Shown here: in pieces, positions 28,267 through 37,702 of the stretch
How the letters are laid out: each line of letters starts with the position of its first letter
Numbering within the stretch: the stretch's first letter is position 1
Assembly (NCBI RefSeq): GCF_011440275.1
Contig: NZ_JAAOIV010000001.1
Span: 1-64,000 of the forward strand
Direction: 5' to 3'
Origin: Metallococcus carri
Lineage (GTDB): Bacteria > Actinomycetota > Actinomycetes > Actinomycetales > Dermatophilaceae
Length of the DNA: 64,000 nucleotides
Notes under the pieces: model-generated
What the model saw: the letters and a program-made list of their open reading frames with translations, nothing else
Told to the model about the DNA's origin: nothing
The model's database searches: none
Made by a program: the position numbers and the translations under genes

Positions 28267-29022
28267 ATGTGGGATGCACAAGTGGCCTCGGTCGCGGCCC
28301 TCTTCGCCGACCGGGCGCGCGCTCGGATGCTGGTCGCGCTGATCGACGGGCGGTCGCTGCCAGCCTCCCGGTTGGCCGCGGAGGCGGGCGTGACGCCGGC
28401 GACCGCGAGTAGTCACCTGGGCCGGCTGGTCGAGGCGCACCTGCTCGCGGTCGAGTCCAGTGGACGGCACCGGTTCTACCGGCTGGCCGACGAGCGGGCG
28501 GCCCGGGTGATCGAGGATCTCGCGGCGATGACCGACCTGCCGCCGATCACCTCGCTGCGGGACGGCACGCGCGCCAACCGGCTCCGCACCGCCCGCAGTT
28601 GCTATGACCACATCGCCGGCCGGTTGGGCGTGGCGATCATGCGCGCCCTCGTCGCCGACGGCGTGCTGGTCCCCGTCGGGCACGCGGGGATCGCCCGGCG
28701 ACCGGCAGATCCGTTGTCCGCGCCGCTGCCCGACCGGCCCTATGCGCTCGGGTCAAAGGCGGCGGACGGCCTGGCGGCGTGGGGCGTCGACCTCCGCTCG
28801 GTCGAGGCGGCCGGCCGGCCGACGCTGCGCTTCTGCATGGACTGGACCGAGCAGTGCCACCACCTCGGCGGCGGCCTCGGCGCTGCCCTGCTGACGAGCG
28901 CCCGCGGGGCAGGATGGCTGGTCGACGGCCCACGACGGCGCGAACTCGTGGTGACCGACGCTGGCCGCGAGTTCTTCGATCGCGTTGCGGCTCAGCCGGA
29001 TTCGGCGGCAAGCGGGAGCTGA
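28267..29022 (+). CDS. ArsR-family winged-helix regulator
   Basis: A 251-aa regulator with an N-terminal ArsR HTH (residues about 5-90, including AAEAGVTPATASSHLGRLVEAHLL) and a long C-terminal helical domain with Cys/His-rich FCMDWTEQCHHLGGGLG, a form typical of large ArsR proteins next to exporters. The Cys-x6-Cys-His-His group might bind metal or a ligand, but this is inference. ATG 28267 is preceded by GATGAAGG; ATG 28243 is an alternative. Confidence 0.85.
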   Translation: MWDAQVASVAALFADRARARMLVALIDGRSLPASRLAAEAGVTPATASSHLGRLVEAHLLAVESSGRHRFYRLADERAARVIEDLAAMTDLPPITSLRDGTRANRLRTARSCYDHIAGRLGVAIMRALVADGVLVPVGHAGIARRPADPLSAPLPDRPYALGSKAADGLAAWGVDLRSVEAAGRPTLRFCMDWTEQCHHLGGGLGAALLTSARGAGWLVDGPRRRELVVTDAGREFFDRVAAQPDSAASGS

Positions 29023-29127
29023 CCGCTCGAAATCAAGTCGCCGCGCGCGGCACCCCGGCATACGGTCGAGGTATGACGACACGCGTCATTGCGGTGGTGC
29101 ACGAGGCCCGCCGACCTACCTCGGGGC

Positions 29128-29164
29128 GGCGGCGATAGCCGCCGAAATCCTTTACTACGGGTGT
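29128..29164 (-). repeat. conserved post-stop element, copy 2
   Basis: In dnaJ sense, ACACCCGTAGTAAAGGATT then the perfect hairpin GGCGGC-TATC-GCCGCC, starting 2 bp after the dnaJ stop. Confidence 0.8.
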
Positions 29165-29166
29165 TG

Positions 29167-30288
29167 TTATTTGGGGTTGAACGCGCCGCGTAGCTTGCCG
29201 AAGAGCCCCTTCTCGACCCGGTCGAACCGCGCCTGCGGCCGCTCCTCGCCACGCACCGACGCCAGCTGGCGCAGCAGCTCCTCCTGCTGGGGGTCCAGCC
29301 GGGTGGGCGTGCGGACATTGGCGTGCACGTGCAGGTCACCGCGGATATTCGTGCGCAGGTGGGTGACGCCGAGGCCCTTGAGGGTGATGACATCACCGGC
29401 CTGGGTGCCGGGCGAGACCTCGACCGCTCGCTCGCCGTCGAAGGTCTCCAGCGGCAGCGAGGTGCCGAGCGCGGCCGCGGTCATCGGCAGTTCGACCGAG
29501 CAGTGCAGATCGTCACCCTGGCGCTGGAAGGTCGGGTGCTTGCGCATCCGGATCTCGACATACAGGTCACCGGCCGGGCCGCCACCGGGGCCGACCTCGC
29601 CCTCGCCGGCCAGCTGGATGCGGGTGCCGGTGTCGACGCCGGCAGGCACCTTGATCGTGAGGGTGCGGCGCTCGCGCCGACGCCCCTCCCCCGAGCAGTC
29701 GAAGCACGGGCTCTCGATGACCTCACCGAAACCGCGGCAGGACGCGCACGGCCGGCTCGTCATCACCTGACCGAGGAAGGAACGCTGCACCTGCTGCACG
29801 CTGCCGGTGCCGTGGCAGACCGCACAGGTGCGCCGTCCGGTGCCGGGCCGGGTGCCGTCGCCGTGACAGGTCTCGCACACGACCGCCGAGTCGAAGGTGA
29901 GTTCCTCGTTGGAGCCGAAGACCGCGGTGGCCAGGTCGACCTCGAGCGGCAGCAGCGCGTCCTGACCGCGCTGCACCCGCGAGCGCGGGCCGCTCTGGCC
30001 GGCCGCCTGGCCGCCGAAGAAGGCGTCCATGATGTCGGTGAAGGTGAAGCCCTGGCCGAAGCCCGCCGCCTGCCCGCCGAAGGGATCCGAGCCCATGTCG
30101 TAGGCCTGCTTCTTGGCCGGGTCGCTCAGCACCTCGTAAGCCTGCGCGACCTTCTTGAACTGCGCCTCGGCGTCCGGGCCGGGGTTGACATCCGGGTGCA
30201 GCTTGCGCGCCATCCGGCGGTAGGCCCGCTTGATCTCCTCAGGCGTTGCGTCCTGGGACACGCCAAGGTCGGCGTAGTAGTCGTTCAC
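29167..30288 (-). CDS. dnaJ: chaperone DnaJ
   Basis: Hsp40 co-chaperone (373 aa) that stimulates DnaK. The J domain carries HPD at 31-33; a Gly/Phe-rich linker with [12 protein letters not shown] follows; four CxxCxGxG-type zinc motifs are seen ([32 protein letters not shown]); C-terminal peptide-binding domains complete it. It starts with GTG at 30288, 33 bp after hrcA. As the copy linked to hrcA it is the second-type actinobacterial DnaJ. A post-stop element follows directly. Confidence 0.96.
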   Translation of the reverse strand: MNDYYADLGVSQDATPEEIKRAYRRMARKLHPDVNPGPDAEAQFKKVAQAYEVLSDPAKKQAYDMGSDPFGGQAAGFGQGFTFTDIMDAFFGGQAAGQSGPRSRVQRGQDALLPLEVDLATAVFGSNEELTFDSAVVCETCHGDGTRPGTGRRTCAVCHGTGSVQQVQRSFLGQVMTSRPCASCRGFGEVIESPCFDCSGEGRRRERRTLTIKVPAGVDTGTRIQLAGEGEVGPGGGPAGDLYVEIRMRKHPTFQRQGDDLHCSVELPMTAAALGTSLPLETFDGERAVEVSPGTQAGDVITLKGLGVTHLRTNIRGDLHVHANVRTPTRLDPQQEELLRQLASVRGEERPQARFDRVEKGLFGKLRGAFNPK

Positions 30289-30321
30289 GAAAGTCCTTTT
30301 CCTAGCGATTCCAACCGAGGG

Positions 30322-31326
30322 CTACTGGTCGAGGATCTGCGAGACATAGCGAGCGACGGCACGCACCGCGGCCATCGTCGTCGGATAATCCATCCGCGTC
30401 GGGCCGAGCACGCCGAGCCCGCCAGCCGATCCGGCGGAGTAGGTGGTGCTGATCACCGAGGCGGTGCGCAGCCCCTCCACGGTGTTCTCTCCTCCGATCC
30501 GGACCGCCACCGTCTCACGGTCCTCGGCGGTCATCTCTCCGAGCAAACGCAGCAGCACCACATGTTCTTCCAAGGCATCGAGCACCGGGCCGATCGGGAA
30601 GTCCGCGCCGGATCGTGCCAGATGAGCTGTGCCCGCAAGCGCCACCCGCTCCTCGCGTTCCTCGGCGAGAACGAGCGCCACGGCAGCCAGGACCCGCACC
30701 GTCGTGGCGTCCGCCACCTGCTCATGCGCGCTGACCCACGACGCGAGCGATTCGGCCGCCGCGGCCTGGGTGCGGCCCACCGCCTGCTCGTTGAGGTGCC
30801 GCTTGGCGTCGTGCAGCGCGTCCGCCTCGTGTTCCAGCCGCAACACCCGCTGGTCGACCCGCCCGGTGGACAGGATCATCACCAGCGTGAGCCGGTCCGG
30901 GCTGAGCGACACCAGCTCCAGGTGCCGCACGGTCGCCGCGTTGATCGAGGGGTACTGCATCACCGCGACCTGGTGCGTCAGCGAGGAGAGCAGCCGGACG
31001 GTCCGGTCGACGACGTCGTCGAGGTCGACCGCCTCCTCCAGGAAGGTGCGGATGGCGGTGCGTTCGCTGCGCGACAGCGGCTTGAGTTGGTGGATCTGGT
31101 CCACGAAGAGCCGGTAGCCCGCGTCGGTCGGGATCCGGCCGGCGGAGGTGTGCGGGGCGCTGATCAGCCCCTGCTCCTCCAGCACCGCCATGTCGTTGCG
31201 CACCGTCGCCGCGCTCACCCCGAGCGCGTGCCGCTCGAGCAGGGCCTTGGACCCGACCGGCTCGGAGGTCGCGACATAGTCCTGCACGATCGCACGCAGC
31301 ACCTCGAGCCGTCGCTCGTCACTCAT
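30322..31326 (-). CDS. hrcA: heat-inducible transcription repressor HrcA
   Basis: Represses class I heat-shock genes by binding CIRCE. The 334-aa protein has the N-terminal winged HTH ([18 protein letters not shown]) and the family's GAF-like inserted domain. ATG 31326 gives [14 protein letters not shown], the standard start; the frame extends to 31362 only by passing into CIRCE. CIRCE at 31352 indicates autoregulation of hrcA-dnaJ. Confidence 0.96.
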   Translation of the reverse strand: MSDERRLEVLRAIVQDYVATSEPVGSKALLERHALGVSAATVRNDMAVLEEQGLISAPHTSAGRIPTDAGYRLFVDQIHQLKPLSRSERTAIRTFLEEAVDLDDVVDRTVRLLSSLTHQVAVMQYPSINAATVRHLELVSLSPDRLTLVMILSTGRVDQRVLRLEHEADALHDAKRHLNEQAVGRTQAAAAESLASWVSAHEQVADATTVRVLAAVALVLAEEREERVALAGTAHLARSGADFPIGPVLDALEEHVVLLRLLGEMTAEDRETVAVRIGGENTVEGLRTASVISTTYSAGSAGGLGVLGPTRMDYPTTMAAVRAVARYVSQILDQ

Positions 31327-31351
31327 CGCATCCTCCTTCCGCTGGCCTGCA

Positions 31352-31378
31352 CTGGCACTCACGTATGCCGAGTGCCAA
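31352..31378 (-). promoter_or_regulatory. CIRCE operator
   Basis: TGGCACTC-N9-GAGTGCCA, matching the HrcA operator (TTAGCACTC-N9-GAGTGCTAA) in arms and in the 9-bp spacer, 26 bp upstream of the hrcA start. Confidence 0.93.
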
Positions 31379-31510
31379 TCTTACGTGCCCGCGCTCCGGT
31401 CCCGCTGTCCGCCGCCGGGTGCACCACCCTTCGGGGCGCCCGGCCCCCGGACTTGCCGGACACTCGCGCGGCGCCACGGCAGGCGAGCGCGGTCGGCATA
31501 CCCTGCGGAC

Positions 31511-32368
31511 GTGAACGATCGCTACGGAACTGACGTGCTCGCCGGCGACTGGAAGGCGCCGCCGCGGGGTCGCTCGCGCGAGGTGACGGCCGAGCGCGGG
31601 CTGGTGGTCGAGGACGTCCAGACTGGGTGGTGCGGCGCGGTCGTGACGGTCGAGAAGGCCGGTGGGCTGCATGTGGTCCACCTCGAAGACCGCCGCGGAA
31701 AAACCAAGGCGTTCCCGCTGGGTCCGGGTTTCCTCCTCGACGGGCAGCCTGTCGTGCTCGTCGCGCCGAAGGCCGCGCCGGCGCCGGCCACGCCGACGCG
31801 CACCGCGAGTGGCTCGCGTGCCGTGGCGGCCGCGCCCGCGCGGGTGGCGCTGGGTTCGCGGATCTTCGTCGAGGGCCGCCACGATGCCGAACTCGTCGAG
31901 AAGATCTGGGGCGACGACCTGCGGGTCGAAGGCGTGGTGGTCGAAATGCTCGACGGCGTCGACGACCTGGGCGCGGTGATCCGCGACTTCCGGCCGGGTC
32001 CGCAGCGGCGGATGGGCGTGCTGGTCGACCACCTCGTGCCCGGCAGCAAGGAGGACCGCATCGTCCAGGCAGCGCGGGCCGTACCCGAGGCGCGCGAGCA
32101 CGTGCTGATCGTCGGCCACCCCTTTGTCGACGTGTGGCAGGGCGTGCAGCCGCGCCTGCTCGGCTGGACCGAATGGCCGGTCATCCCGCGCGGCATGTCG
32201 TGGAAGCACGGCATCCTGGCCGAGCTCGGCTGGCCGCACGCCACCCAGGCCGATGTCGCCCAGGGCTGGAAGCGGATCCTCGGCAGCGTGCGCACCTTCA
32301 CCGACCTGCGGCCGGAGCTGCTCGGCCGCGTCGAAGAACTCATCGACTTCGTCACGGAGCCGGTATGA
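31511..32368 (+). CDS. DUF3097 family protein
   Basis: A 285-aa actinobacterial protein of unknown function. Start GTG at 31511 gives VNDRYGTDVLAGDWK, the usual family beginning. An N-terminal beta-rich part of about 85 residues and an Ala/Pro linker (about 85-115) precede a Toprim-like part with IFVEGRHDAELVEKIWGDDLR, GVVVEMLDG and GVLVDHLVPGSKEDR, acidic motifs that recall Toprim metal binding. It overlaps the NrtR-type gene by 4 bp, suggesting a link with it. Confidence 0.88.
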   Translation: MNDRYGTDVLAGDWKAPPRGRSREVTAERGLVVEDVQTGWCGAVVTVEKAGGLHVVHLEDRRGKTKAFPLGPGFLLDGQPVVLVAPKAAPAPATPTRTASGSRAVAAAPARVALGSRIFVEGRHDAELVEKIWGDDLRVEGVVVEMLDGVDDLGAVIRDFRPGPQRRMGVLVDHLVPGSKEDRIVQAARAVPEAREHVLIVGHPFVDVWQGVQPRLLGWTEWPVIPRGMSWKHGILAELGWPHATQADVAQGWKRILGSVRTFTDLRPELLGRVEELIDFVTEPV

Positions 32369-33240
32369 CGCTCGCCGGGGTGCGCGCCGAACTCGTCGCC
32401 GTGGTGCTCACCGCCGACGGCGACCGGCTCGGGGTGCTCGCCGCCGGCTCGCCGCTGCACCTGCCGTCCGGTCCGCTGCGCACCGACCACCACTCGCTGC
32501 AGGCGGGGGTGCGCGCGTTCGCCCAGGAGCAGACCGGCCACCGGCTGGGATTCGTCGAACAGCTCTACACCTTCGCCGACCTCGACCGGCAGGCCGCGGG
32601 CGAGCGGATGGTCTCGATCTCCTATCTCGGCCTCACCCGGGCGGCGCTCGACGACGGTTGGCAGAACGTCTACCGGCTGTTGCCCTGGGAGGACCGCCGC
32701 ACCGACGCGTCGTCGGCCGATGCGGTCCTCGCCCGGTTGCGGCGCTGGGCGCGCAGCGGAGTGCGGCGTGAGCGGGTCGCCCACCTCTTTGGCGTCGACG
32801 GAGAGGTATGGCGGCCCGAGCTCGCCCTCCAGCGCTACGAACTGTTGTGGGAGGCCGGGCTGGTCGGTGAATCCCCTTCAGCCGCAGACGTTTCCGAGCT
32901 TTCGGGTGCGGCGATGGCACTTGATCACCGGCGCATCCTCGCCACCGGGCTGTCGCGGGTGCGCAGCAAGCTGCAGTATCGGCCGGTGGTCTTCGAGCTC
33001 TTGCCGGAGACCTTCACGCTCGGGCGCCTGCAGCAGGTGGTCGAGACCCTCGCCGGGCAGGGCGTGCACAAGCAGAACTTCCGCCGCGCGGTCGAGCAAC
33101 AGCACGCCCTGGTCGAACCCACTGGTGAAATGACGCACGCGACCGGGGGACGCCCTGCGCGCCTTTATCGCTTCCGTGGTGACGTGCTGACCGAGCGCGA
33201 ACAGGCCGGCACCAAGCTGCCCATCCCCCGCTCCCGCTGA
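32365..33240 (+). CDS. NrtR-type Nudix transcriptional regulator
   Basis: A 291-aa protein with an N-terminal Nudix-like domain (about 1-140; the catalytic Nudix box is degenerate, as in regulators) and a C-terminal winged HTH (about 200-285, FTLGRLQQVVETLAGQGVHKQ). NrtR proteins sense ADP-ribose and repress NAD genes. nadABC lies 420 bp downstream on the same strand with a palindrome before it, which supports this role. A five-unit 63-bp repeat array separates it from nadA. Confidence 0.82.
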   Translation: MTLAGVRAELVAVVLTADGDRLGVLAAGSPLHLPSGPLRTDHHSLQAGVRAFAQEQTGHRLGFVEQLYTFADLDRQAAGERMVSISYLGLTRAALDDGWQNVYRLLPWEDRRTDASSADAVLARLRRWARSGVRRERVAHLFGVDGEVWRPELALQRYELLWEAGLVGESPSAADVSELSGAAMALDHRRILATGLSRVRSKLQYRPVVFELLPETFTLGRLQQVVETLAGQGVHKQNFRRAVEQQHALVEPTGEMTHATGGRPARLYRFRGDVLTEREQAGTKLPIPRSR

Positions 33241-33275
33241 CGAGCACGCCGGCACAACGCCTCGGCATACGGCGT

Positions 33276-33595
33276 GCGTCCGCAGATCCGCACCACCATT
33301 CGTGCGCCCATGCGGACGCATCCCCCGGCATACCGCCTGCGTCCGCAGATCCGCACCACCATTCGTGCGCCCATGCGGACGCCTCCCCCGGCATACCGCC
33401 TGCGTCCGCAGATCCGCACCACCATTGCTCCGCAACCGCGGACGCGAGGCCCCAGGCGCGCACCGCCTGCGTCCGCAGATCCGCGCCACCGCTCGTGCGC
33501 CCATGCGGACGCCTCCCCCGGCATACCGCCTGCGTCCGCAGATCCGCACCACCATTGCTCCGCAGCCGCGGACGCAAACCCCCAGACACGCACCG
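33276..33595 (+). repeat. 63-bp tandem repeat array (family B, locus 1)
   Basis: Units begin at 33276, 33339, 33402, 33469 and 33532. Each has GCGTCCGC and, about 36 bp on, GCGGACGC, so every unit holds an inverted repeat, then a linker with CCCCCGGCATACCGCC. It fills the NrtR-nadA gap. Confidence 0.9.
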
Positions 33596-33625
33596 CCTCT
33601 CGAGTGTTATGCTCACTTCTAGCAA

Positions 33626-33642
33626 ATGCTCACAGTGAGTAT
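33626..33642 (+). promoter_or_regulatory. palindrome upstream of nadABC, candidate NAD-regulator operator
   Basis: ATGCTCACAGTGAGTAT is a 17-bp palindrome with one mismatched pair, 20 bp before the nadA ATG. A half-copy (ATGCTCAC) lies 17 bp upstream at 33609, overlapping a possible -10 (TATGCT, 33608-33613). NrtR is the likely ligand. Confidence 0.6.
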
Positions 33643-33662
33643 TTCCGGCGAGAGGCGGAGCG

Positions 33663-34631
33663 ATGACCATCACCTACGACGACGTGAAGCACGTGATCCC
33701 CCAGGTCGAATGGGCGACCTTCGCCGAGGACATCGAGGCGATCGAGCGACTCAAGGTCGAGCACAATGCGGTGATCCTCGCGCACAACTACATGACGCCC
33801 GAGGTGTTCCTGGGTGTGGCCGATATCCGCGGTGACTCCCTCGCTCTCGCCCGCGAGGCGCAGCGGGTCGACGCCGACACCATCGTGCTGGCCGGCGTCC
33901 ACTTCATGGCCGAGACGGCAAAGGTGCTGAACCCGGCCAAGCGGGTGCTGCTGCCCGACCTGCGCTCCGGCTGCTCGCTCGCCGAGTCCATCACGGCAAG
34001 CGACGTGGCGGCCCTGCGCGAGGCCCACCCCGGCGTGCCCGTCGTCACCTATGTCAACACCTCGGCCGAGGTGAAGGCCGCCAGCGACATCACCTGCACC
34101 AGCGGCAATGCCGTCCAGGTGATCGAGTCGCTCGGCACCGACAAGGTGATCATGATCCCTGACCAATATCTCGCCCGGAATATCGCGGCTCGGACCGGCG
34201 TCGAGGTCATCACCCACCCCGGTGCCTGTGAGGTGCACGAACGCTTCACTCCGCTCGACATCGTCCAGATCCGCCACGACAACCCCGGCGTCACCGTGTT
34301 GGCTCACCCCGAGTGCCCGCCCGAGGTGGTCGCCGAGGCCGACTACGCCGGCTCGACCGCTGACATGCAGGCGTATGTCGACCGCGAGCGTCCCAGCCGG
34401 GTCGCGCTCATCACCGAGTGCTCGATGAGCGACAACGTGGCCGCCGACCACCCTGACATCGACTTCGTGCGGCCGTGCAACCTCTGCCCGCACATGAAGC
34501 GAAACACCTTGCGCGCCATACGAACTGCGCTGGAGACCGGCACGCACGAGATCACCGTCGACCCCGCTCTCGCCGCGGGCGCCCGGCGCGCGATCGAGCG
34601 GATGCTCGCCGTCCCGATGGACCCGAAGTGA
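33663..34631 (+). CDS. nadA: quinolinate synthase
   Basis: 4Fe-4S enzyme (322 aa) that condenses iminoaspartate with dihydroxyacetone phosphate to quinolinate. Motifs are ILAHNYMTPEV, VHFMAETAKVL, DLRSGCSLAES, HPGACEVHE and FVRPCNLCPHMK; the three cluster cysteines lie in the last three groups. GAGAGGCGGAGCG precedes the ATG. First gene of nadABC; its TGA overlaps the nadB ATG. Confidence 0.96.
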   Translation: MTITYDDVKHVIPQVEWATFAEDIEAIERLKVEHNAVILAHNYMTPEVFLGVADIRGDSLALAREAQRVDADTIVLAGVHFMAETAKVLNPAKRVLLPDLRSGCSLAESITASDVAALREAHPGVPVVTYVNTSAEVKAASDITCTSGNAVQVIESLGTDKVIMIPDQYLARNIAARTGVEVITHPGACEVHERFTPLDIVQIRHDNPGVTVLAHPECPPEVVAEADYAGSTADMQAYVDRERPSRVALITECSMSDNVAADHPDIDFVRPCNLCPHMKRNTLRAIRTALETGTHEITVDPALAAGARRAIERMLAVPMDPK

Positions 34632-36034
34632 TGGACCGTCCCGTCGTCGTCGGTTCTGGTCTCGCCGGACTCAGCGCCGCGCTCGAACTCGGTGATTGCG
34701 TCCTGGTGACCCCGGGGCCGCTCACCGAAGGTGCCGCCAGCATGTGGGCGCAAGGAGGGGTCGCGGCTGCGCTCGGGCCGGATGACTCCCCCGTCCTGCA
34801 CGCCGCCGACACCTGGCGCGCCGGCGCTTTCGTCGGCGACCGCGACACCATTGACCGGATCACCGCTGCCGCGCCAGACGTCGTCCACTCGCTCGCCGCC
34901 CTTGGCGCACCCTTCGACCGCACCGCGACCGGCGACTTCCACCTCGGGCTCGAGGGCGGTCACAGCCGGCACCGCATCGCCCACGCCGCGGACCGCAGCG
35001 GCGCGGCGGTCACGTCGGCCGTCGCCCGTGCCGTGGCCGCCAGGTCCGACATCCAGGTGGTCCATGGCCGGGCGATTCGCCTGTGCCACAACGGAATGCG
35101 CATCACCGGAGTGGTCATCGCGACCGCGGAGGGTGAGCACACGATCGACACCGATCGGGTGGTGCTGGCCACGGGCGGCCTCGGCGGCCTGTTCGCCCAT
35201 ACGACCAACCCGACCAGCGCCCTCGGTCAGGGCGTGGCCCTCGGCGCCCGGCTGGGTGCGAAGGTCGCCGACCTGCACCTGGTGCAGTTCCACCCGACCG
35301 CGCTCGACGTCGGGGCCGACCCGATGCCGCTGGTGACCGAGGCGCTCCGGGGCGCGGGCGCAGTGCTGTTGTCGGACGGTCAGCGGTTCGTCGACGAGCT
35401 CCAGCCGCGAGACGTCGTCGCCGCGGCCGTATGGCGTGAGCTCACCCTCCAGCGCCGAGTCACCTTGGACGCCACGCACGTGCCGGACGTCCTGCACCGG
35501 TTCACCGCGGTGGCTGACCTGTGCCGTCGTCACGGCCTCGACGTCGCCCGAGAGCACCTGCCGATTCGCCCGGCGGTGCACTATGCGATGGGTGGCTTGC
35601 GGGTCGATCATCGTTGTCGCACAACGGTTTCGGGTTTGTGGGCAGTCGGTGAGTGCGCCCGCACCGGTTTGCACGGCGCCAATCGCCTCGCCTCCAATTC
35701 GCTGCTCGAGGCCGTGGTCACCGGGCGGGCCGCGGCACGCGACGCGGCAGCATGGACACCACGACCCGGTGTTCACCCGTTGCTCGACGTGCGGCCGACC
35801 GCGACCGACCCCCTGGTGCTCGACCTGGTGCGCACCACGCTCGACGAGCACTGCGGGGTGTTGCGCGATCGACGTGGATTGCTCCGCGCGGTCGACACCC
35901 TCGCTCCGCTGGCCGCCACCGACGATGCGGCCTTCGTGGCCCACCTGATCGCCCAGTCCGCTCTCGAGCACCCACAGTCGGTCGGTGCGCACCGGCGCAC
36001 CGATGAGCTTGCGCCACAGGAGGTTTCGGCATGA
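34631..36034 (+). CDS. nadB: L-aspartate oxidase
   Basis: FAD enzyme (467 aa) that oxidises aspartate to iminoaspartate for NadA. The flavin fold starts VVVGSGLAGLSAAL, followed by SMWAQGGVAAALG, HSRHRIAHAADRSG and the catalytic region QFHPTAL / HYAMGGLRVD / GLHGANRLASNSLLE. It is somewhat short in the C-terminal helical domain compared with the E. coli enzyme. It overlaps nadA by 1 bp and nadC by 4 bp. Confidence 0.95.
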   Translation: MDRPVVVGSGLAGLSAALELGDCVLVTPGPLTEGAASMWAQGGVAAALGPDDSPVLHAADTWRAGAFVGDRDTIDRITAAAPDVVHSLAALGAPFDRTATGDFHLGLEGGHSRHRIAHAADRSGAAVTSAVARAVAARSDIQVVHGRAIRLCHNGMRITGVVIATAEGEHTIDTDRVVLATGGLGGLFAHTTNPTSALGQGVALGARLGAKVADLHLVQFHPTALDVGADPMPLVTEALRGAGAVLLSDGQRFVDELQPRDVVAAAVWRELTLQRRVTLDATHVPDVLHRFTAVADLCRRHGLDVAREHLPIRPAVHYAMGGLRVDHRCRTTVSGLWAVGECARTGLHGANRLASNSLLEAVVTGRAAARDAAAWTPRPGVHPLLDVRPTATDPLVLDLVRTTLDEHCGVLRDRRGLLRAVDTLAPLAATDDAAFVAHLIAQSALEHPQSVGAHRRTDELAPQEVSA

Positions 36035-36939
36035 ACACCGAGATGGACCGGGTTGTCCGGACCGCGCTCGCCGAGGATCTTGGCCTGGTCGGCGATCTCA
36101 CCACCATGGTGACGGTCCCTGCCGAGGCGACCGGCACGGCATACGTCATGGCGCGGGAGGCGGGCGTGCTGTCCGGGACCACCTGCGCAGACGCAACCTT
36201 CGCGCAGGTCGACCCGGAGGTCACCGTCACCTGGCATCGGCGCGACGGTGACAAGCTCACGCCCGGAGACGTCGTGGGCGAGTTCAGCGGCTCGGCCCGG
36301 TCGATCCTGACCGGCGAACGAACGGCCCTGAACCTGCTGGGTCATCTGTCCGGGATCGCCACCCGGACCGCCGAGATGGTTGCTCTGGTCGACGGCACCA
36401 AGGCCCGCATCGCCGACACGCGCAAGACGACGCCGGGCCTGCGTGCACTGGAGAAGCGCGCCGTGGCTGACGGCGGCGGCATCAACCACCGCTTTGGCCT
36501 GCATGACGCAATTCTGGTGAAGGACAACCACATTGGGCTCGGCGGCGGCCTCGGCCCGGTGCTGCAACGACTCGCGAATCACACCAGCCATCTGGTGCGC
36601 GTCGAGATCGAAGTAGACACGCTCGAACAACTTGAGCAGGTGCTCGCCTTCGACGCTGCGCGTCTCGCTGATGGGCTGCCCCAGGTCGTGCACGCCATCC
36701 TGCTCGACAACATGTCACCCGCCCAGGTGGCCGAGGGAGTGCGGCGCGTCAGGCAGCATCCGGCGCGCGTCGTGACCGAGGTGTCCGGCGGAGTCACCGA
36801 GGCATCGGTGCGCGCCCTCGCCGATGCGGGACCGGACGTGATCTCCGTCGGTGCCCTTACGCACAGCGTGCGCTGCCTCGACTTCGGACTCGATCTGCTA
36901 ACTAACGGAACGGTAGATAAGAAACACCCTAAAGGGTGA
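36031..36939 (+). CDS. nadC: nicotinate-nucleotide pyrophosphorylase (carboxylating)
   Basis: Quinolinate phosphoribosyltransferase (302 aa), the last step of the de novo route to nicotinate mononucleotide. Visible are ALAEDLGLVGDLTT, GERTALNLLGHLSGIATRT, ADTRKTTPGLRALEK, HRFGLHDAILVKDNH and the C-terminal VSGGVTEASVRALADAGPDVISVGALTHS (quoted in parts). Ends the operon. Confidence 0.96.
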   Translation: MNTEMDRVVRTALAEDLGLVGDLTTMVTVPAEATGTAYVMAREAGVLSGTTCADATFAQVDPEVTVTWHRRDGDKLTPGDVVGEFSGSARSILTGERTALNLLGHLSGIATRTAEMVALVDGTKARIADTRKTTPGLRALEKRAVADGGGINHRFGLHDAILVKDNHIGLGGGLGPVLQRLANHTSHLVRVEIEVDTLEQLEQVLAFDAARLADGLPQVVHAILLDNMSPAQVAEGVRRVRQHPARVVTEVSGGVTEASVRALADAGPDVISVGALTHSVRCLDFGLDLLTNGTVDKKHPKG

Positions 36940-37028
36940 ACTTCGTTTCGCTCTGTGGAGTCCCCATCCACCCTTACGGTGATGCACGTCTTCATTCAAA
37001 CTCTCGGGGAGATTGAGAGAAGCATCCG

Positions 37029-37643
37029 ATGAACGGGTCTTCCCTTCGCCTACGCACTGCCGCCGTCGCAGTCATCGCCGCGGCCGCTCTTGGTACCGCT
37101 ACCGCCGGTCCCGCGATGGCAGCAGCAGGCGGGTCGCAGCAGACGACCTCTGCGCGACCGACCGCTGGTGTCACCAGCGTTCCGGTGACCGGCACCTTCG
37201 CTGACGGCTCGACCTTCAGCGGTGCGATCAGCAACCTGCGCGCCTTCACCCAGAACGGCGTGCTCATGGTGACCGGCACCATCACCGGCACCGGCCTGCC
37301 CGCCGGCGGCACGACCTTCACCGCGCCGCTGAAGGCGTCGGTGCCGAACGCCGCTGCGGCTCCGGCTGCGGCGACGGGCGCGGCTGCTCCGGCCGCCGCC
37401 AAGGGCTGCAACGTGCTCACCCTCAACCTGGGCCCGCTGCACCTCGACCTGCTCGGTCTGGTGATCGACCTGGCGCCGGTGAACCTCAACGTCACCGCTG
37501 TGCCGGGTGCCGGCAACCTCCTCGGCAACCTGCTGTGCGCCGTGGCCGGTCTGCTCGACGGCGGTGGCCCGCTCAGCGGGATCACCGGGCTGCTCAACAA
37601 CCTGCTGTCCGCGCTCGGTCTGGCGGCCCCCAAGGTCGTCTGA
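37029..37643 (+). CDS. secreted protein of unknown function (actinobacterial)
   Basis: A 204-aa exported protein with a Sec signal (about 1-32, ending AMA-A). The mature part has a beta-rich segment (FADGSTFSGAISNLRAFTQNG), an Ala/Pro hinge (about 110-125), and a hydrophobic C-terminal region with two cysteines in KGCNVLTLNLGPLHLDLLGL and GNLLGNLLCAVAGLLDG, a word set I recall from many uncharacterised actinobacterial secreted proteins. Function unknown. GGGGAGATTGAGAGAAG precedes the ATG. Confidence 0.75.
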   Translation: MNGSSLRLRTAAVAVIAAAALGTATAGPAMAAAGGSQQTTSARPTAGVTSVPVTGTFADGSTFSGAISNLRAFTQNGVLMVTGTITGTGLPAGGTTFTAPLKASVPNAAAAPAAATGAAAPAAAKGCNVLTLNLGPLHLDLLGLVIDLAPVNLNVTAVPGAGNLLGNLLCAVAGLLDGGGPLSGITGLLNNLLSALGLAAPKVV

Positions 37644-37651
37644 CCCGAACT

Positions 37652-37697
37652 CACGGGTTGCCGCGACTCGACTTCGGCTCGGCCGCGGCAACTCGTG
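37652..37697. terminator. bidirectional hairpin between convergent genes
   Basis: CACG-GG-TTGCCGCG pairs with CGCGGCAA-CT-CGTG around an 18-nt interior, between the secreted-protein gene and hemW, which converge here. Confidence 0.7.
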
Positions 37698-37702
37698 CAT
37701 GC

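Noticed and set aside
25910-28342. 810-codon plus-strand open frame over phoH and the MFS gene
   Set aside because: Shadow frame; both genes beneath have clear family motifs.
33276-33595. CRISPR array
   Set aside because: The whole 63-bp unit is repeated; there are no unique spacers and no cas genes.
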